Below the pieces are notes generated by a model. That model was not told where the DNA came from. It did not search any database and worked only from the letters and a program-made list of their open reading frames with translations. Position numbers and translations under genes: made by a program. 64,000 bases of DNA, taken from Synergistaceae bacterium. GTDB lineage: Bacteria; Synergistota; Synergistia; Synergistales; Aminobacteriaceae. This document shows, piece after piece, positions 24,126 through 32,917 of the stretch. The stretch lies in contig JAFSRQ010000096.1 in NCBI GenBank assembly GCA_017446055.1, positions 1 through 64,000 on the forward strand. Reading direction: 5' to 3'. Every line of letters starts with the position of its first letter. Position 1 is the stretch's first letter.

Positions 24126-24842
24126 TCAAACTATGCCGCCTTCAAATATTCTAGTGTACAGTTCAGAAAATGACAAACTCACATATTCACCGCCCTTCAG
24201 CGTTTCAAGCCGCATTTTTCCGATGCTCCTCCGTATGAGCCTCTCTACCTTGAAGCCAGCTCTTTGTGCCATCAGCCTTATCTCCCGCTTCAGACCCTCG
24301 CCTATCACTATGCTTAACCACTGCCCCGCCGGACTCATGTCCATAACCCTAATGCTTATAGGCTTAACGTTACGTCCTTCTGCTATCTCGAATCCCTTTC
24401 TCCATCTGTCTATCTGCTTTGTGTTGATGGGGATGTTCAGCAGCACTTCGTATTCTTTGCGGACTTCTTTTGACGGGTGGAGTATGCTCTGCGTAAATTG
24501 TCCGTCATTCGTGAGTATGAGCAAGCCTTCCGACTCACGGTCAAGCCTTCCGACAGGGTAGAGCCTCCCTTCATGGCCGTGAATCAGGTCAACAACAACA
24601 GGGTCGTACTTGTCGCTTGCGGCGCAGACGTAACCGGCGGGCTTGTTGATGACGTAATAGACATGCGGCGAAAACTTGAGGGTCTTGCGGTCAAGGGTAA
24701 CGGTGTCATTCTCTGTGTCAACGTCATAGAAGGGAGCGAGGACTATCTTGCCGTTCACCTGGACACGTCCGCTCAGGATTATAGACTCAGATTTCCGCCT
24801 CGATGCCGCACCGCATGATGACAGGTAAGCGTTAAGCCTCAT
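24126..24842 (-). CDS. RsuA/RluB/RluE/RluF-family pseudouridine synthase
   Basis: A 238-residue rRNA modification enzyme. The N-terminal S4 domain (MRLNAYLSSCGAASRRKSE, residues 1-19) is followed by the catalytic GRLDRESEGLLILTNDG with the active aspartate, and the family end G-E-G-L-K-R-E-I-R-L-M. It isomerises a single uridine in rRNA; whether 16S or 23S is not decidable. It overlaps the nucleotidyltransferase gene by 11 bp. Confidence 0.92.
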   Translation of the reverse strand: MRLNAYLSSCGAASRRKSESIILSGRVQVNGKIVLAPFYDVDTENDTVTLDRKTLKFSPHVYYVINKPAGYVCAASDKYDPVVVDLIHGHEGRLYPVGRLDRESEGLLILTNDGQFTQSILHPSKEVRKEYEVLLNIPINTKQIDRWRKGFEIAEGRNVKPISIRVMDMSPAGQWLSIVIGEGLKREIRLMAQRAGFKVERLIRRSIGKMRLETLKGGEYVSLSFSELYTRIFEGGIV

Positions 24843-25479
24843 CGTGATTCCTCCTCAAAGTCTGTCCTGCCCAAGTGAACAATATCCGCGACAACTCATC
24901 AAATCCGGCAGCCTCCGGGGATAATATTCTCCTTTCCTCAGCTGAGACATGGCCGAAAAGCCCGGAATGACTCCTGATATATTGCCCGGTCATCAAGAAG
25001 TATTCCGTCTGAATCACGAACACCGCAGACTTGTACAAACCCGTGAGAATACCGCCGTCCCTCTCGTGAAGAAAGTTGTGGACGCAGGCATGATAGATGT
25101 TGCACGCTCCGATCTTCACGGCTCTCTTCACAGCAGCACGGTCAACAAGCGCGAGTATCTCATCGAGGCTTCCTGTTATGGGTACGGTGTCATAACAGAA
25201 CTGTAGAAGGTCAGATGTCTCCCAGTTCAGAAGCTCATCACGGCCTGAGACGAAACCGCAGACTTTCTCCCGTTCAGGAAGGCCGTCCAGCATCTCATGG
25301 TATGATTTCAGGTCGCCAAAGCTGAGAGTGTCGAGGATTACGACAACGTCAATATCGCTGGTCTCTTTCGCCTCGCCACGCGCGTAACTACCCTGAAGCC
25401 CCGAGAACCACACACGTCCGTGAAATCTCTCCTCAAGCCGCCCCGAAAATATCTCAAGCCACGAGTGAATATCAATCAT
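24832..25479 (-). CDS. Nucleotidyltransferase-domain protein
   Basis: A 215-residue protein with an N-terminal minimal nucleotidyltransferase domain. The G-S motif is GSYARGEAKETSDIDVVVIL (residues 29-48), with the D-x-D metal ligands, and a helical C-terminal half containing histidine- and tyrosine-rich segments reminiscent of HEPN/KNTase C-terminal domains. It could nucleotidylate a small molecule, RNA or a protein. Neighbouring trpS and rRNA modification genes suggest a translation-linked role, but that is weak inference. The start overlaps the trpS stop by 4 bp. Confidence 0.8.
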   Translation of the reverse strand: MIDIHSWLEIFSGRLEERFHGRVWFSGLQGSYARGEAKETSDIDVVVILDTLSFGDLKSYHEMLDGLPEREKVCGFVSGRDELLNWETSDLLQFCYDTVPITGSLDEILALVDRAAVKRAVKIGACNIYHACVHNFLHERDGGILTGLYKSAVFVIQTEYFLMTGQYIRSHSGLFGHVSAEERRILSPEAAGFDELSRILFTWAGQTLRRNHDEA

Positions 25480-26489
25480 GCTCTCTTGGGGTTGGGCAGG
25501 AGACCCATTGCCGGGTAAATCTGGCTCATAGTCTCACGCGCAACCTTCCCGGCTTTCTCTGCGCCGTCAGCAAGAATCTCATCCAGCAATGACTTCTTCC
25601 CCTCATATTTCGCACGGCGTTCACGTACTGGAGTCATCATCTCCTGAATGTGTGCGTTGAGCTTCTTCTTGCAGTCAATACAGCCAATTCCGGCAGACTT
25701 GCAGCCCGTGCAGATTTCGGCCTTCTCGCCTTCGTCAGGGTTGAAGACTTTGTGCAGATCCCAGACAGGGCACTTCTCCGGGTCGCCGGGATCAGTGCGT
25801 CTCATTCTTGCGGGGTCGGTCATCATGGTACGGAGCTTCTGCCACATTGAGTCTTCGCTCTCTGAGATTTCGAGGGCGTTACCGTAGGACTTGCTCATCT
25901 TGCGGCCGTCTGTGCCGGGTACTTTGGGAGTCGCCGTGAACAATGGCTGAGGCTCAACGAGTAATCCCTCACCGAAGAAATTGTTGAAGCGTCTCACTAA
26001 TTCGCGGGAAATCTCAAGGTGTGCGCTCTGGTCTTCACCAACCGGGACTAGCTCGGCCTTGTACAGCAATATATCCGCCGCCATCAATACAGGGTAGCCG
26101 AGGAAGCCGTATGTCCCCAAGTCCTTGTTCTGTATGTTCTGGAGCTGCTCCTTGTACGTGGGATTCCTGTACAGCCAGCCCAGCGGCGTAATCATACCGA
26201 GTGCGAGGGCTAGCTCGGCGTGCTGCGGTACGTGGGACTGTATGAACAGGGGAGACTTCTCCGGGTCAAGTCCGACAGATAGCCAGTCCAGCAGTGCCGT
26301 GTAGCAATACTCGCCTGTGTTGGCGGAGTCCTCGTAGTTTGACGTGAGCGCGTGCCAGTCGGCTATTGCGTAGAAGCACTCGTAGCTGTCATCGTTCTGT
26401 AGCTTCACGAAATTGCTCAAAGCTCCGGCCATGTGTCCGAGATGAAGAGGGCCGGTCGGTCTCATTGCGCTTAGTACACGTTTCTTCAT
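25476..26489 (-). CDS. trpS: Tryptophanyl-tRNA synthetase
   Basis: A 337-residue class Ic synthetase. ATG 26489 is preferred because CAGGAG lies before it and the family begins about 10 residues before RPTGPLHLGHMAGAL (HIGH-type motif). The KMSKSYGNAL motif (KMSKS) binds ATP. Four cysteines near residues 255-275 (CPVW, CTGC, CIDC) look like a zinc or iron-sulphur site, which occurs in some bacterial TrpRS such as Thermotoga. No T-box leader is seen; it is read from the operon promoter. Confidence 0.95.
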   Translation of the reverse strand: MKKRVLSAMRPTGPLHLGHMAGALSNFVKLQNDDSYECFYAIADWHALTSNYEDSANTGEYCYTALLDWLSVGLDPEKSPLFIQSHVPQHAELALALGMITPLGWLYRNPTYKEQLQNIQNKDLGTYGFLGYPVLMAADILLYKAELVPVGEDQSAHLEISRELVRRFNNFFGEGLLVEPQPLFTATPKVPGTDGRKMSKSYGNALEISESEDSMWQKLRTMMTDPARMRRTDPGDPEKCPVWDLHKVFNPDEGEKAEICTGCKSAGIGCIDCKKKLNAHIQEMMTPVRERRAKYEGKKSLLDEILADGAEKAGKVARETMSQIYPAMGLLPNPKRA

Positions 26490-26508
26490 GTGTGTGATAC
26501 TCCTGTGA

Positions 26509-27267
26509 TTATATTCTGATGAGCGGAGGAAGTGCTTTAACGTCAAGAATTACCGTCTCAATTCCGCACCCTTCAAGTTTATGCGCAAGCTGTGATATTG
26601 ATACCCGCTCCATTTCTCCGTGTTCGCACAAGGCTATTGACAGTCCTTCGTTCACAGCGTCAGAAATCTCGTGATACTTCATGTCCGCCGTAATGTAGAT
26701 ATCAGCTCCCGCCGCTTTTGCTGACCGCCAGAACTCCGCGCCAGAACCCCCGCAGAGTGCCGCGCGTGATACGGGCTTGCTGCTTTTCGTGTAGATGCCT
26801 ATGTGCGACAGTCCCCACGAGGATTTTACGTGTTCGGCAAAATTCTTCAGCTTCATACGCGGTGAGACCACCCCCCACACACCGAAAGTGCCGAGACTCT
26901 CAGGGTGCTTCAGTCCGATCAACGCCGCAAGAATGTCATTCACTCCTCCTGCTGCCTTGTCCCAGTTTGTGTGTGTAGCTATGATGTTGATGTTGCGCCT
27001 TACCGCCTCGAATATAGTCCTGCCCTGCTCGGTGTCTGCTGTGATGTTTCTGGCGGGACGAAATATCAGCGGGTGGTGGGCTACTATGACGTTGCAGCCT
27101 AACTCTTCAGCCTCTATCACTGCCTCGCTTACAGCGTCAAGACACACACCGATGCGCTTTATCTCGTCATCCTGATTGCCGACAAGAAGCCCGGAATTGT
27201 CCCACTCCTCAGCAAGCGAGAAAGGCGCGAACGTATCAATATGCCGCAAAAGTCCGCTAATCTTCAT
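26509..27267 (-). CDS. Nif3-like dinuclear metal center protein (GTP cyclohydrolase 1 type 2 family)
   Basis: A 252-residue NIF3 protein, without the inserted CutA-like domain of longer forms. Metal ligands are visible in VAHHPLIF, HTNWDKA and CEHGEMERV. The start MKISGLLRHIDTF lies inside the end of the upstream kinase gene, giving a 10-bp overlap. The family binds two metals; its physiological role is not settled and the name GTP cyclohydrolase 1 type 2 is only an annotation label. Confidence 0.9.
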   Translation of the reverse strand: MKISGLLRHIDTFAPFSLAEEWDNSGLLVGNQDDEIKRIGVCLDAVSEAVIEAEELGCNVIVAHHPLIFRPARNITADTEQGRTIFEAVRRNINIIATHTNWDKAAGGVNDILAALIGLKHPESLGTFGVWGVVSPRMKLKNFAEHVKSSWGLSHIGIYTKSSKPVSRAALCGGSGAEFWRSAKAAGADIYITADMKYHEISDAVNEGLSIALCEHGEMERVSISQLAHKLEGCGIETVILDVKALPPLIRI

Positions 27268-27913
27268 GGCCGTTTGCTGTCCTGCGTTCAGGGAAATATT
27301 CTGAGACCTGGCCGAGAAAGTCATCAACCATTGAAGGCGTGTGAATAAATGCCGGGTCAGAAAGCTCAAGCTCCAGGAAGTTAATATCACCCTTAAGCTC
27401 AGACTTCACGAAATCAAGGAACGGCATGTAAGCGTCATAAAGCCCCCGCCAGTATGACTCGCCCGCGTCAATTTCGTCCTGCCTTCCCCTGTCATGAATG
27501 CGCCTCATAATCTCGCCGAACTCACAGCGTACAATCACGAAGAGCCTCGGTGCCTTAACGTAGCGCAGGAGTGAGTCATAAAGCGTGAGGTAACAACCCA
27601 GCTGGCTGTCCCGGAAAAATCTGTCCTTGTAGTAGAGCATGGCATAAACTTTGTCGCCGAATATGCTCCTGTCGAGAATGTAATTGTCCCCCTCGCTGGC
27701 GCATAAGTACTGAGCGAAACGGGTAACAAGAAAATTCAGCTGCATGGGGAAAGCCCATTTCTGATGGTCATAGTGAAAGCGGCCGAGAAGGTCTAAGGGG
27801 TCGCGGAACTCTTCGGGCATTATGTCAAAGCCAAGACGCTCCGAAAGAAGGCTGACGATTGTGGATTTGCCGCTGGCGGTCATGCCTTCAACGATGATTT
27901 GTATTTGTCCCAA
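27257..27913 (-). CDS. Deoxynucleoside kinase family protein
   Basis: A 218-residue dNK/dGK-like kinase starting at TTG 27913 behind AAGGAG. It has the P-loop EGMTASGKST (residues 9-18), the E-E-F-R-D substrate-binding segment, D-R-S-I-F-G-D catalytic loop (DRS) and an arginine-rich lid (RRIHDRGRQDE). It would phosphorylate deoxynucleosides for salvage. It is the first gene of the operon that ends with ftsH. Confidence 0.88.
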   Translation of the reverse strand: MGQIQIIVEGMTASGKSTIVSLLSERLGFDIMPEEFRDPLDLLGRFHYDHQKWAFPMQLNFLVTRFAQYLCASEGDNYILDRSIFGDKVYAMLYYKDRFFRDSQLGCYLTLYDSLLRYVKAPRLFVIVRCEFGEIMRRIHDRGRQDEIDAGESYWRGLYDAYMPFLDFVKSELKGDINFLELELSDPAFIHTPSMVDDFLGQVSEYFPERRTANGHED

Positions 27914-27960
27914 GAAATTACAGCTCCTTGATGAAAATATAATGAGTGAGAATTACAGCG

Positions 27961-27969
27961 ATTATACCA
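27961..27969 (-). promoter_or_regulatory. Extended -10 promoter of the dNK-ftsH operon
   Basis: The minus strand reads TGGTATAAT (TATAAT at 27961-27966) about 48 bp before the kinase start. The -35 is weak. This is the only clear promoter-like box before this long operon. Confidence 0.5.
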
Positions 27970-28022
27970 GATTGGGCGGCGGCGTGTTAAAATTGGTGCG
28001 GGTACTTGTGCGTTAAAGCTGT

Positions 28023-28207
28023 GATATAATGCGTCAAATTCCAGCAATAATTCAGTAGAAAGGACGTAGACAAAGTGATTTTCGGCGGCTATAATCGAAC
28101 CACGAACCATGCCATTACTATGCCCTGATTGATACTGAAACACTGAATATTGAGACCAACGTCCTCATGCTTGGGAGAAATTCCGGGTATGAGGGCGATT
28201 TTTTGTG
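28023..28207 (+). promoter_or_regulatory. Promoter and attenuator-like leader of the Synergist-CTERM gene
   Basis: TGATATAAT gives an extended -10 (TATAAT 28025-28030). About 125 nt later CGTCCTCAT (28160-28168) pairs with ATGAGGGCG (28189-28197), followed by ATTTTTTG, an intrinsic terminator inside the 5' untranslated region. AGGACGT at 28061-28067 can instead pair with ACGTCCT at 28159-28165, which would destroy the terminator stem. The ribosome site GGAAGGAG lies just after at 28210-28217. This is the plan of a riboswitch or other attenuator; I do not recognise a known class. Confidence 0.6.
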
Positions 28208-28226
28208 TCGGAAGGAGACATGCAGA

Positions 28227-30755
28227 ATGGTCAAAAAGGTAATGGCAGTTGCGGTGATGCTGGTGATGGTGCTGGCATCTGGTGCGTGGGCGGATATGCA
28301 GCTTACTACTGTTCACCGCTCAATTGTTGATTGGGTTGACGGGAAGCCGGACTACTCGACTGCGAGGTTTCTGGGTTTCTGGCTCGGACTGGAGGACTAT
28401 TCGGTTCAGGCAACGCAGGAAGATGTGAATCTCACAGGAAGCATGATGTTCTCAGGCGGGGATTATTCCTTCTGGGACAGCAAGAACGGGATGCATCATA
28501 TTTCGGGAGCCTCGCATTCTTTCGGGCTGGCAAGCGCAATGAGCGTAGGAGATGGGCTTGTGTACATGCCTATGACAGCGAGCGGTGATTATGCTATTTT
28601 CTGCCTTGAGGCTGACGAGGGGATGAACGGTGTCAATGTAAGCTGGAACTTCCCGGACAAGCCGGAATACAGCGGGCAAAGTACAACTCCAGCCTACAGT
28701 ACGACTCAGGAGCAGTTAGCGGCTTATGTCCCTTACGTGGAGTATATCAGCTCAGGCTCGCAGGTAACGGGGCTTCGCTTGCGCATGGTCAGTCCCGACA
28801 GCACATCGGAGGCCGTAACTCTGGATTTCGAGTCGGGCTTCAGGGTATTTGATGTGTGGAATGGTAGCGGAGGTGTTCTGCACTCTAACTCGTGGACAAC
28901 TGTCGAGGCTGGTAATCCTGCTCAAACCGAAGTAACATTCGACAGCCCGATCAATGAGTCCGATATATCAGTGATGCGTATCGGCTTTAAGTACTGGGAA
29001 AACGGTTTGCAGCGCATATATCAGTGGTACTTCTGCAAGCCTTCAGAGCCGGAGCCGTGGCTGTTCGAGAATCACGGGTTTCATGCCTCGCTGGTGAACG
29101 GTAAATCTGATTACAGCGATGTGAAATTCAACTGTATATTTTTCGATGTCCAAGCCAACAGGGGCATAATAGCTGAGGCCAAGCATTTCACAGCAGACGC
29201 AAGCATGACAATACCGGGCGGAGGCTACAGTCTTGGCGATGACAACACAGATGAGGAACTCGGCGTAACGATCCCGGCCGGCACTGACAAGACATTCAAG
29301 CTGAGAATGGGCAGGAGTATGGCTCCCGGAGATTCATATGTGGAATATCAGCCCATTGACGACAACGGTGTAAATCTCCATTTCAGAGGAGGAGCGGAAA
29401 AACTTGTTGGCAGGACGCTGACATGGACATTCCCGGAGGAACTTGGCCTCAGCGGGAGCGCAAAAGTCAGCAGCTTCAAGTCTGTAGTACAGCAACTCGC
29501 CGGGGAAGTCCCATATGTCGAGCTTGTCAGTTCTGATGGGAAACTTACGGCTGTGAATTTCAGAATGGTTGCTTCGTCTGACACATCAACGGCTCTGAAT
29601 CTCCCATACAGGACAAACTTCCGGCTTCGCTTTGACCGCATCACATCTGATGAAGTTGAAGGCAAAAAATACTATTCAAACTGGATGTACAACACATCAT
29701 CGGGGACATGGACGCTGGACAAACCGCAGGACTTAAGCAATATGGAGAGCATTACGGTTCGCTTCTGGAGCTGGGAAGACCCGGGCAACCGCGTACTGTA
29801 CCAGTGGGAATTTTACCCTGCCGAAGCTCCCGCGCCCCTCACCATCACAACGGCGACTCTTCCCAACGGCACAGTGAACACGCCATACACCGCTACCCTC
29901 TCCGCAAATGTTTCTGGTGTAGAATGGCATGTATCATCAGGAACTCTCCCCGCAGGACTCACGCTCAACTCATCAACAGGGACAATCTCAGGCACTCCAA
30001 TAACCGCAGGCACATCAACATTCACGGTTACCGCCGAGATGCCCGGCTACACTGGCGCGGAAAAACAGTTCACCATAACCATAAGCGCGACTCCCCCGTC
30101 AACAATCGCAATAACGACAACGAGCCTGCCTTCAGGGACAGTGAACGAGCCGTACTCAGCCAGCCTTGAAGCCAGCGTTTCGGGCGCAACATGGTCGTTG
30201 GTTTCGGGGACACTTCCGGCAGGGCTGAACCTCAGCAGTTTGGGGACTATTTCGGGGACTCCGACAACAGCAGGGGAGTCGTCCTTCAAGGTCAGGGCAG
30301 CACTCGGTACAGCAACGGCAGAAAAAGACCTCACAATCACTGTCAATGAGCCTGAACCGACAACAACGCTAGCGATTACGACAACAAGCCTTCCCGAAGG
30401 CACGTATGGCCAGCAATACAGCGCAAAACTTGAGGCTAATATTTTGGGTGCGACATGGTCAATATCATCTGGCAGTCTTCCCGATGGCCTCACAATCGAT
30501 ACTTCAACGGGCGAAATTTCGGGCATTCCAATTAATCCAACGGGTGAAACTCAGATCGCACCGCGCGATATACTGGAGTCTGGAATTTCATCATTCACAG
30601 TGAGGGCGGTATATGCTTCACAGAGCGCAACAAAGGAACTCTCAATCGACATTAAAGATGCTGAGGGTGCAGGCGGACACAGCGGCGGAGGCTGTTCGTC
30701 ATTCCCGGCAATATTCGGTGCGGCACTTCTCGCATTAATCCTCAAGAGACGTTAG
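28227..30755 (+). CDS. Synergist-CTERM-type exported protein with duplicated novel domain and He_PIG repeats
   Basis: This 842-residue protein starts at ATG 28227 behind GGAAGGAG. It has a signal peptide (about residues 1-22, ending ASGAWA). Two related domains of about 260 residues follow; each contains VPYVE-(Y/L)-(I/V)-S-S and an R-M-V-(S/A)-x-D-(S/T)-S motif and closes with an R-x-x-Y-Q-W-x-F strand. Three He_PIG repeats come next (about residues 535-820). The C-terminus is GGHSGGGCSS, a hydrophobic helix and LKRR: glycine/serine, an invariant cysteine, a membrane span and basic end, the Synergist-CTERM sorting pattern. The protein should therefore be processed at the cell surface. The duplicated domain is unfamiliar to me. 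Confidence 0.85.
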   Translation: MVKKVMAVAVMLVMVLASGAWADMQLTTVHRSIVDWVDGKPDYSTARFLGFWLGLEDYSVQATQEDVNLTGSMMFSGGDYSFWDSKNGMHHISGASHSFGLASAMSVGDGLVYMPMTASGDYAIFCLEADEGMNGVNVSWNFPDKPEYSGQSTTPAYSTTQEQLAAYVPYVEYISSGSQVTGLRLRMVSPDSTSEAVTLDFESGFRVFDVWNGSGGVLHSNSWTTVEAGNPAQTEVTFDSPINESDISVMRIGFKYWENGLQRIYQWYFCKPSEPEPWLFENHGFHASLVNGKSDYSDVKFNCIFFDVQANRGIIAEAKHFTADASMTIPGGGYSLGDDNTDEELGVTIPAGTDKTFKLRMGRSMAPGDSYVEYQPIDDNGVNLHFRGGAEKLVGRTLTWTFPEELGLSGSAKVSSFKSVVQQLAGEVPYVELVSSDGKLTAVNFRMVASSDTSTALNLPYRTNFRLRFDRITSDEVEGKKYYSNWMYNTSSGTWTLDKPQDLSNMESITVRFWSWEDPGNRVLYQWEFYPAEAPAPLTITTATLPNGTVNTPYTATLSANVSGVEWHVSSGTLPAGLTLNSSTGTISGTPITAGTSTFTVTAEMPGYTGAEKQFTITISATPPSTIAITTTSLPSGTVNEPYSASLEASVSGATWSLVSGTLPAGLNLSSLGTISGTPTTAGESSFKVRAALGTATAEKDLTITVNEPEPTTTLAITTTSLPEGTYGQQYSAKLEANILGATWSISSGSLPDGLTIDTSTGEISGIPINPTGETQIAPRDILESGISSFTVRAVYASQSATKELSIDIKDAEGAGGHSGGGCSSFPAIFGAALLALILKRR

Positions 30756-30767
30756 CCACAAAAAAAA

Positions 30768-30793
30768 CCGGGACTCCCGCAAAGGAATCCCGG
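30768..30793 (-). terminator. Bidirectional terminator between Synergist-CTERM gene and gsp operon
   Basis: CCGGGACTCC (30768-30777) pairs with GGAATCCCGG (30784-30793), two wobble/mismatch positions. On the minus strand it is followed by eight U, a strong end for the gsp operon. On the plus strand the tail (CTATATTT) is weaker. Confidence 0.75.
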
Positions 30794-30810
30794 CTATATT
30801 TCTCCGCTGT

Positions 30811-31329
30811 CTATTTCTTGTCGAGCTTCATGCAGTACCCCGTAACCGTCAGCACATATTCATCCGCGTCCCTCTCGGAGATATTTTTCCCGGCCTGTGA
30901 GATTCTTGCGGGAGAACATGAGCCGTCTGCGTAGAAATATATTATCTCAGGCTCAAATCTCCATCCGTCATCGTCCGGGAGGTTATTCATCGTGATGTTC
31001 TGCCATTCGAGGATTACAGGCTTCATCTTGTTCGTGCCAAGAAAAACGCTGAGGCTGTCTTCTGGCTCTTCTTTGGGCTTGAGGGCTTCTGCTGTGATTA
31101 CTCCTCTTCTGGCCGCGAGGTTTTCCGGCTTCACCGACAATCTTACGGGCGTTCCTGAGAGCGCAAGGTCTGAGGCTTCCTCTATTGCCCGCTGTAATAT
31201 CGCTGATGACGGCTCAAAGTAGAAAGAAATTCGCGGGAGCATCACTGACGCTAATACCCCCACGATGGACAGCACTATTAGTATTTCTACGAGGGTGAAG
31301 CCTTTAGTCCTCGTTCGTGATGTCGGCAT
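30811..31329 (-). CDS. gspH: Type II secretion pseudopilin GspH-like
   Basis: A 172-residue prepilin. The type III leader cleavage site is KG/FTLVEIL with the +5 glutamate, followed by a hydrophobic helix (about residues 12-32). The globular domain is acidic and poorly conserved. ATG 31329 (26-bp overlap with gspG) is favoured over a GTG eight codons earlier because GGAG lies before it. It is last in the gsp operon. Confidence 0.8.
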   Translation of the reverse strand: MPTSRTRTKGFTLVEILIVLSIVGVLASVMLPRISFYFEPSSAILQRAIEEASDLALSGTPVRLSVKPENLAARRGVITAEALKPKEEPEDSLSVFLGTNKMKPVILEWQNITMNNLPDDDGWRFEPEIIYFYADGSCSPARISQAGKNISERDADEYVLTVTGYCMKLDKK

Positions 31330-31735
31330 TGACACCGTCTCCGCCCTCTTCACCGTCCGGGCCGTAGCTCATGATGGTGATGTGTCCGCCCTGATTCCTG
31401 TAGACGTAGGGATTTCCCCAAGGGTCATCGGGAAGTTTCTTGAGGTAGCCGCCTTCCGCGTAACGTTTCGGGACTGGGGTAGTTGTCGGAGCTGTTACGA
31501 GTGCTTCAAGCCCCTGCTGTGTTGACGGGTAGAAGCCGTTGTGCATCCTGTACATTTCGAGAGCGTCCTCAAGTGAGCGTATCTGTGTCGCGGCTGTAGT
31601 GCGCTGTGCTTCTGCTACCTGCGGGCCGATTCTGGGTACGACCAATGCCGCCAGCAGTCCCAGTATCACAACGACCACCATAATCTCAATCAGCGTGAAT
31701 CCTGAACGGCGCACTAACTTTGCTTTTCTCTTCAT
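31304..31735 (-). CDS. gspG: Type II secretion major pseudopilin GspG
   Basis: A 143-residue major pseudopilin starting at ATG 31735 behind AGGAGG. It has the leader end RRSG/FTLIEIMVVVVILG with the +5 glutamate, then the GspG patterns V-P-R-I, A-A-x-x-Q-I-x-x-L-E-D-A-L-x-x-Y-R, FYPSTQQGLEALV, DPWGNPYVYRN and S-x-G-x-D-G-x-x-G-G-x-G calcium-site loop. It forms the piston that pushes folded proteins through the secretin. Confidence 0.95.
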   Translation of the reverse strand: MKRKAKLVRRSGFTLIEIMVVVVILGLLAALVVPRIGPQVAEAQRTTAATQIRSLEDALEMYRMHNGFYPSTQQGLEALVTAPTTTPVPKRYAEGGYLKKLPDDPWGNPYVYRNQGGHITIMSYGPDGEEGGDGVNADITNED

Positions 31736-31759
31736 GAATATCATCCTCCTGCGATTAAT

Positions 31760-32917
31760 TTACTTCACTATTCCGGCAAGGTCAAATACTGGTGTCAATA
31801 TTGCCAGAACGATAAAGCCTACACTGAATCCCAATGACAGCACCATTATCGGTTCCATCAGCGTTGAGAGTCTCTCCATTCTGGTCTGTGCTATTTCGCG
31901 TGACTGGTCGGATACGTTCGTGAGTGCTTCGGCAAGCTCTCCGCCCATTTCACCGACTCTCACAACTGCTACAGTCTCTTCCGGCATACCGATACGTTCA
32001 AGAGCGCGGTCGAACCTGTGCCCGGCCTTCACCATTTCCGCCGCGTCAAGCCACCTCTGGCTCTTCACGTCCATCGATGAGGCCATCCTCAACGCCTGCA
32101 CTAACGGTATTCCTGACTTCAGGAGCGTGCTTATGTGGGACATCACGAGGGCTAGGTTGAGCTGGTCGGTTATCCCCCGCATGAAAGGCAGAGTGATTTT
32201 GCGCCCGGTTCGCTTCATCCACAGCCACACTAACAGCAGTCCCAGTAACAGCCACAATCCGTAATTGCTGAGGAAGTCCGACATTCCGATTAGTATTCTT
32301 GTGGGTAACGGTAACTGCTGGTGCATGTCCTCGAATAGCTCAGAGATTTTCGGCACAACGTAAGTCAGCATGAATGAGACTACACCGACTCCTACAACGG
32401 CCATCACGATTGGGTAGGTCATTGCGCCGCGGATTTTGCGCTTCAGGTCATCTTCGAGCTTGAACTCTTCAGCCGCCTCAAGCAGTACTGACACCAGAGT
32501 CCCAGACTGCTCGCCAGACTCGGCAACCCTCCAGAGGCTTTCACGGAACGCCCCCGATTCGGCCAATGCTGTGTGGAACTTGCGCCCTCCTTCAACCTCA
32601 GCTAGCAGCTTCTCCATGACGGGCTTCATGTTGCGGTCTCGTGCCTGTCTGGACATTATGCGGAGACAGTCAGCGAGGGGCAGTCCTGATTTCAGGTAGG
32701 AGGCTAGTGAACGGCAGAAGAATATGTGCTGGTCTAACGGTAAGAGCTTGATTTTCGCGGATTTGCCTGCTTTCTTGTCCTCGGCGATTTTCACGTCAAC
32801 AACTACAATTCCGCGCTCGGTCAGACGGTCAACGGCCTGCATTGATGACACGGCTTCGATTGTGCCTTTGGTGGACTTGCCTTTTGCATCATAGCCTGAG
32901 TAGCTGAAATACGGCAT
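31760..32917 (-). CDS. gspF: Type II secretion inner-membrane platform GspF
   Basis: A 385-residue platform protein with two GspF repeats. Cytoplasmic domains lie at about residues 65-170 (FCRSLASYLKSGLPLADCL) and 265-370 (SHISTLLKSGIPLVQAL). Transmembrane segments are near 170-190, 215-235 and 355-378. It couples the GspE ATPase to pseudopilin assembly. Its start overlaps the stop of the NTF2-like gene by one base. Confidence 0.95.
   Translation of the reverse strand: MPYFSYSGYDAKGKSTKGTIEAVSSMQAVDRLTERGIVVVDVKIAEDKKAGKSAKIKLLPLDQHIFFCRSLASYLKSGLPLADCLRIMSRQARDRNMKPVMEKLLAEVEGGRKFHTALAESGAFRESLWRVAESGEQSGTLVSVLLEAAEEFKLEDDLKRKIRGAMTYPIVMAVVGVGVVSFMLTYVVPKISELFEDMHQQLPLPTRILIGMSDFLSNYGLWLLLGLLLVWLWMKRTGRKITLPFMRGITDQLNLALVMSHISTLLKSGIPLVQALRMASSMDVKSQRWLDAAEMVKAGHRFDRALERIGMPEETVAVVRVGEMGGELAEALTNVSDQSREIAQTRMERLSTLMEPIMVLSLGFSVGFIVLAILTPVFDLAGIVK

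Noticed and set aside
25476-26600. T-box or tryptophan leader before trpS
   Set aside because: The upstream sequence is the nif3 coding end, with no terminator or specifier-loop structure.
28023-28207. Assignment of the leader to the cyclic di-GMP-I riboswitch
   Set aside because: GGACG is present but the conserved GGGCAAACC and receptor helices are not; the class stays unassigned.
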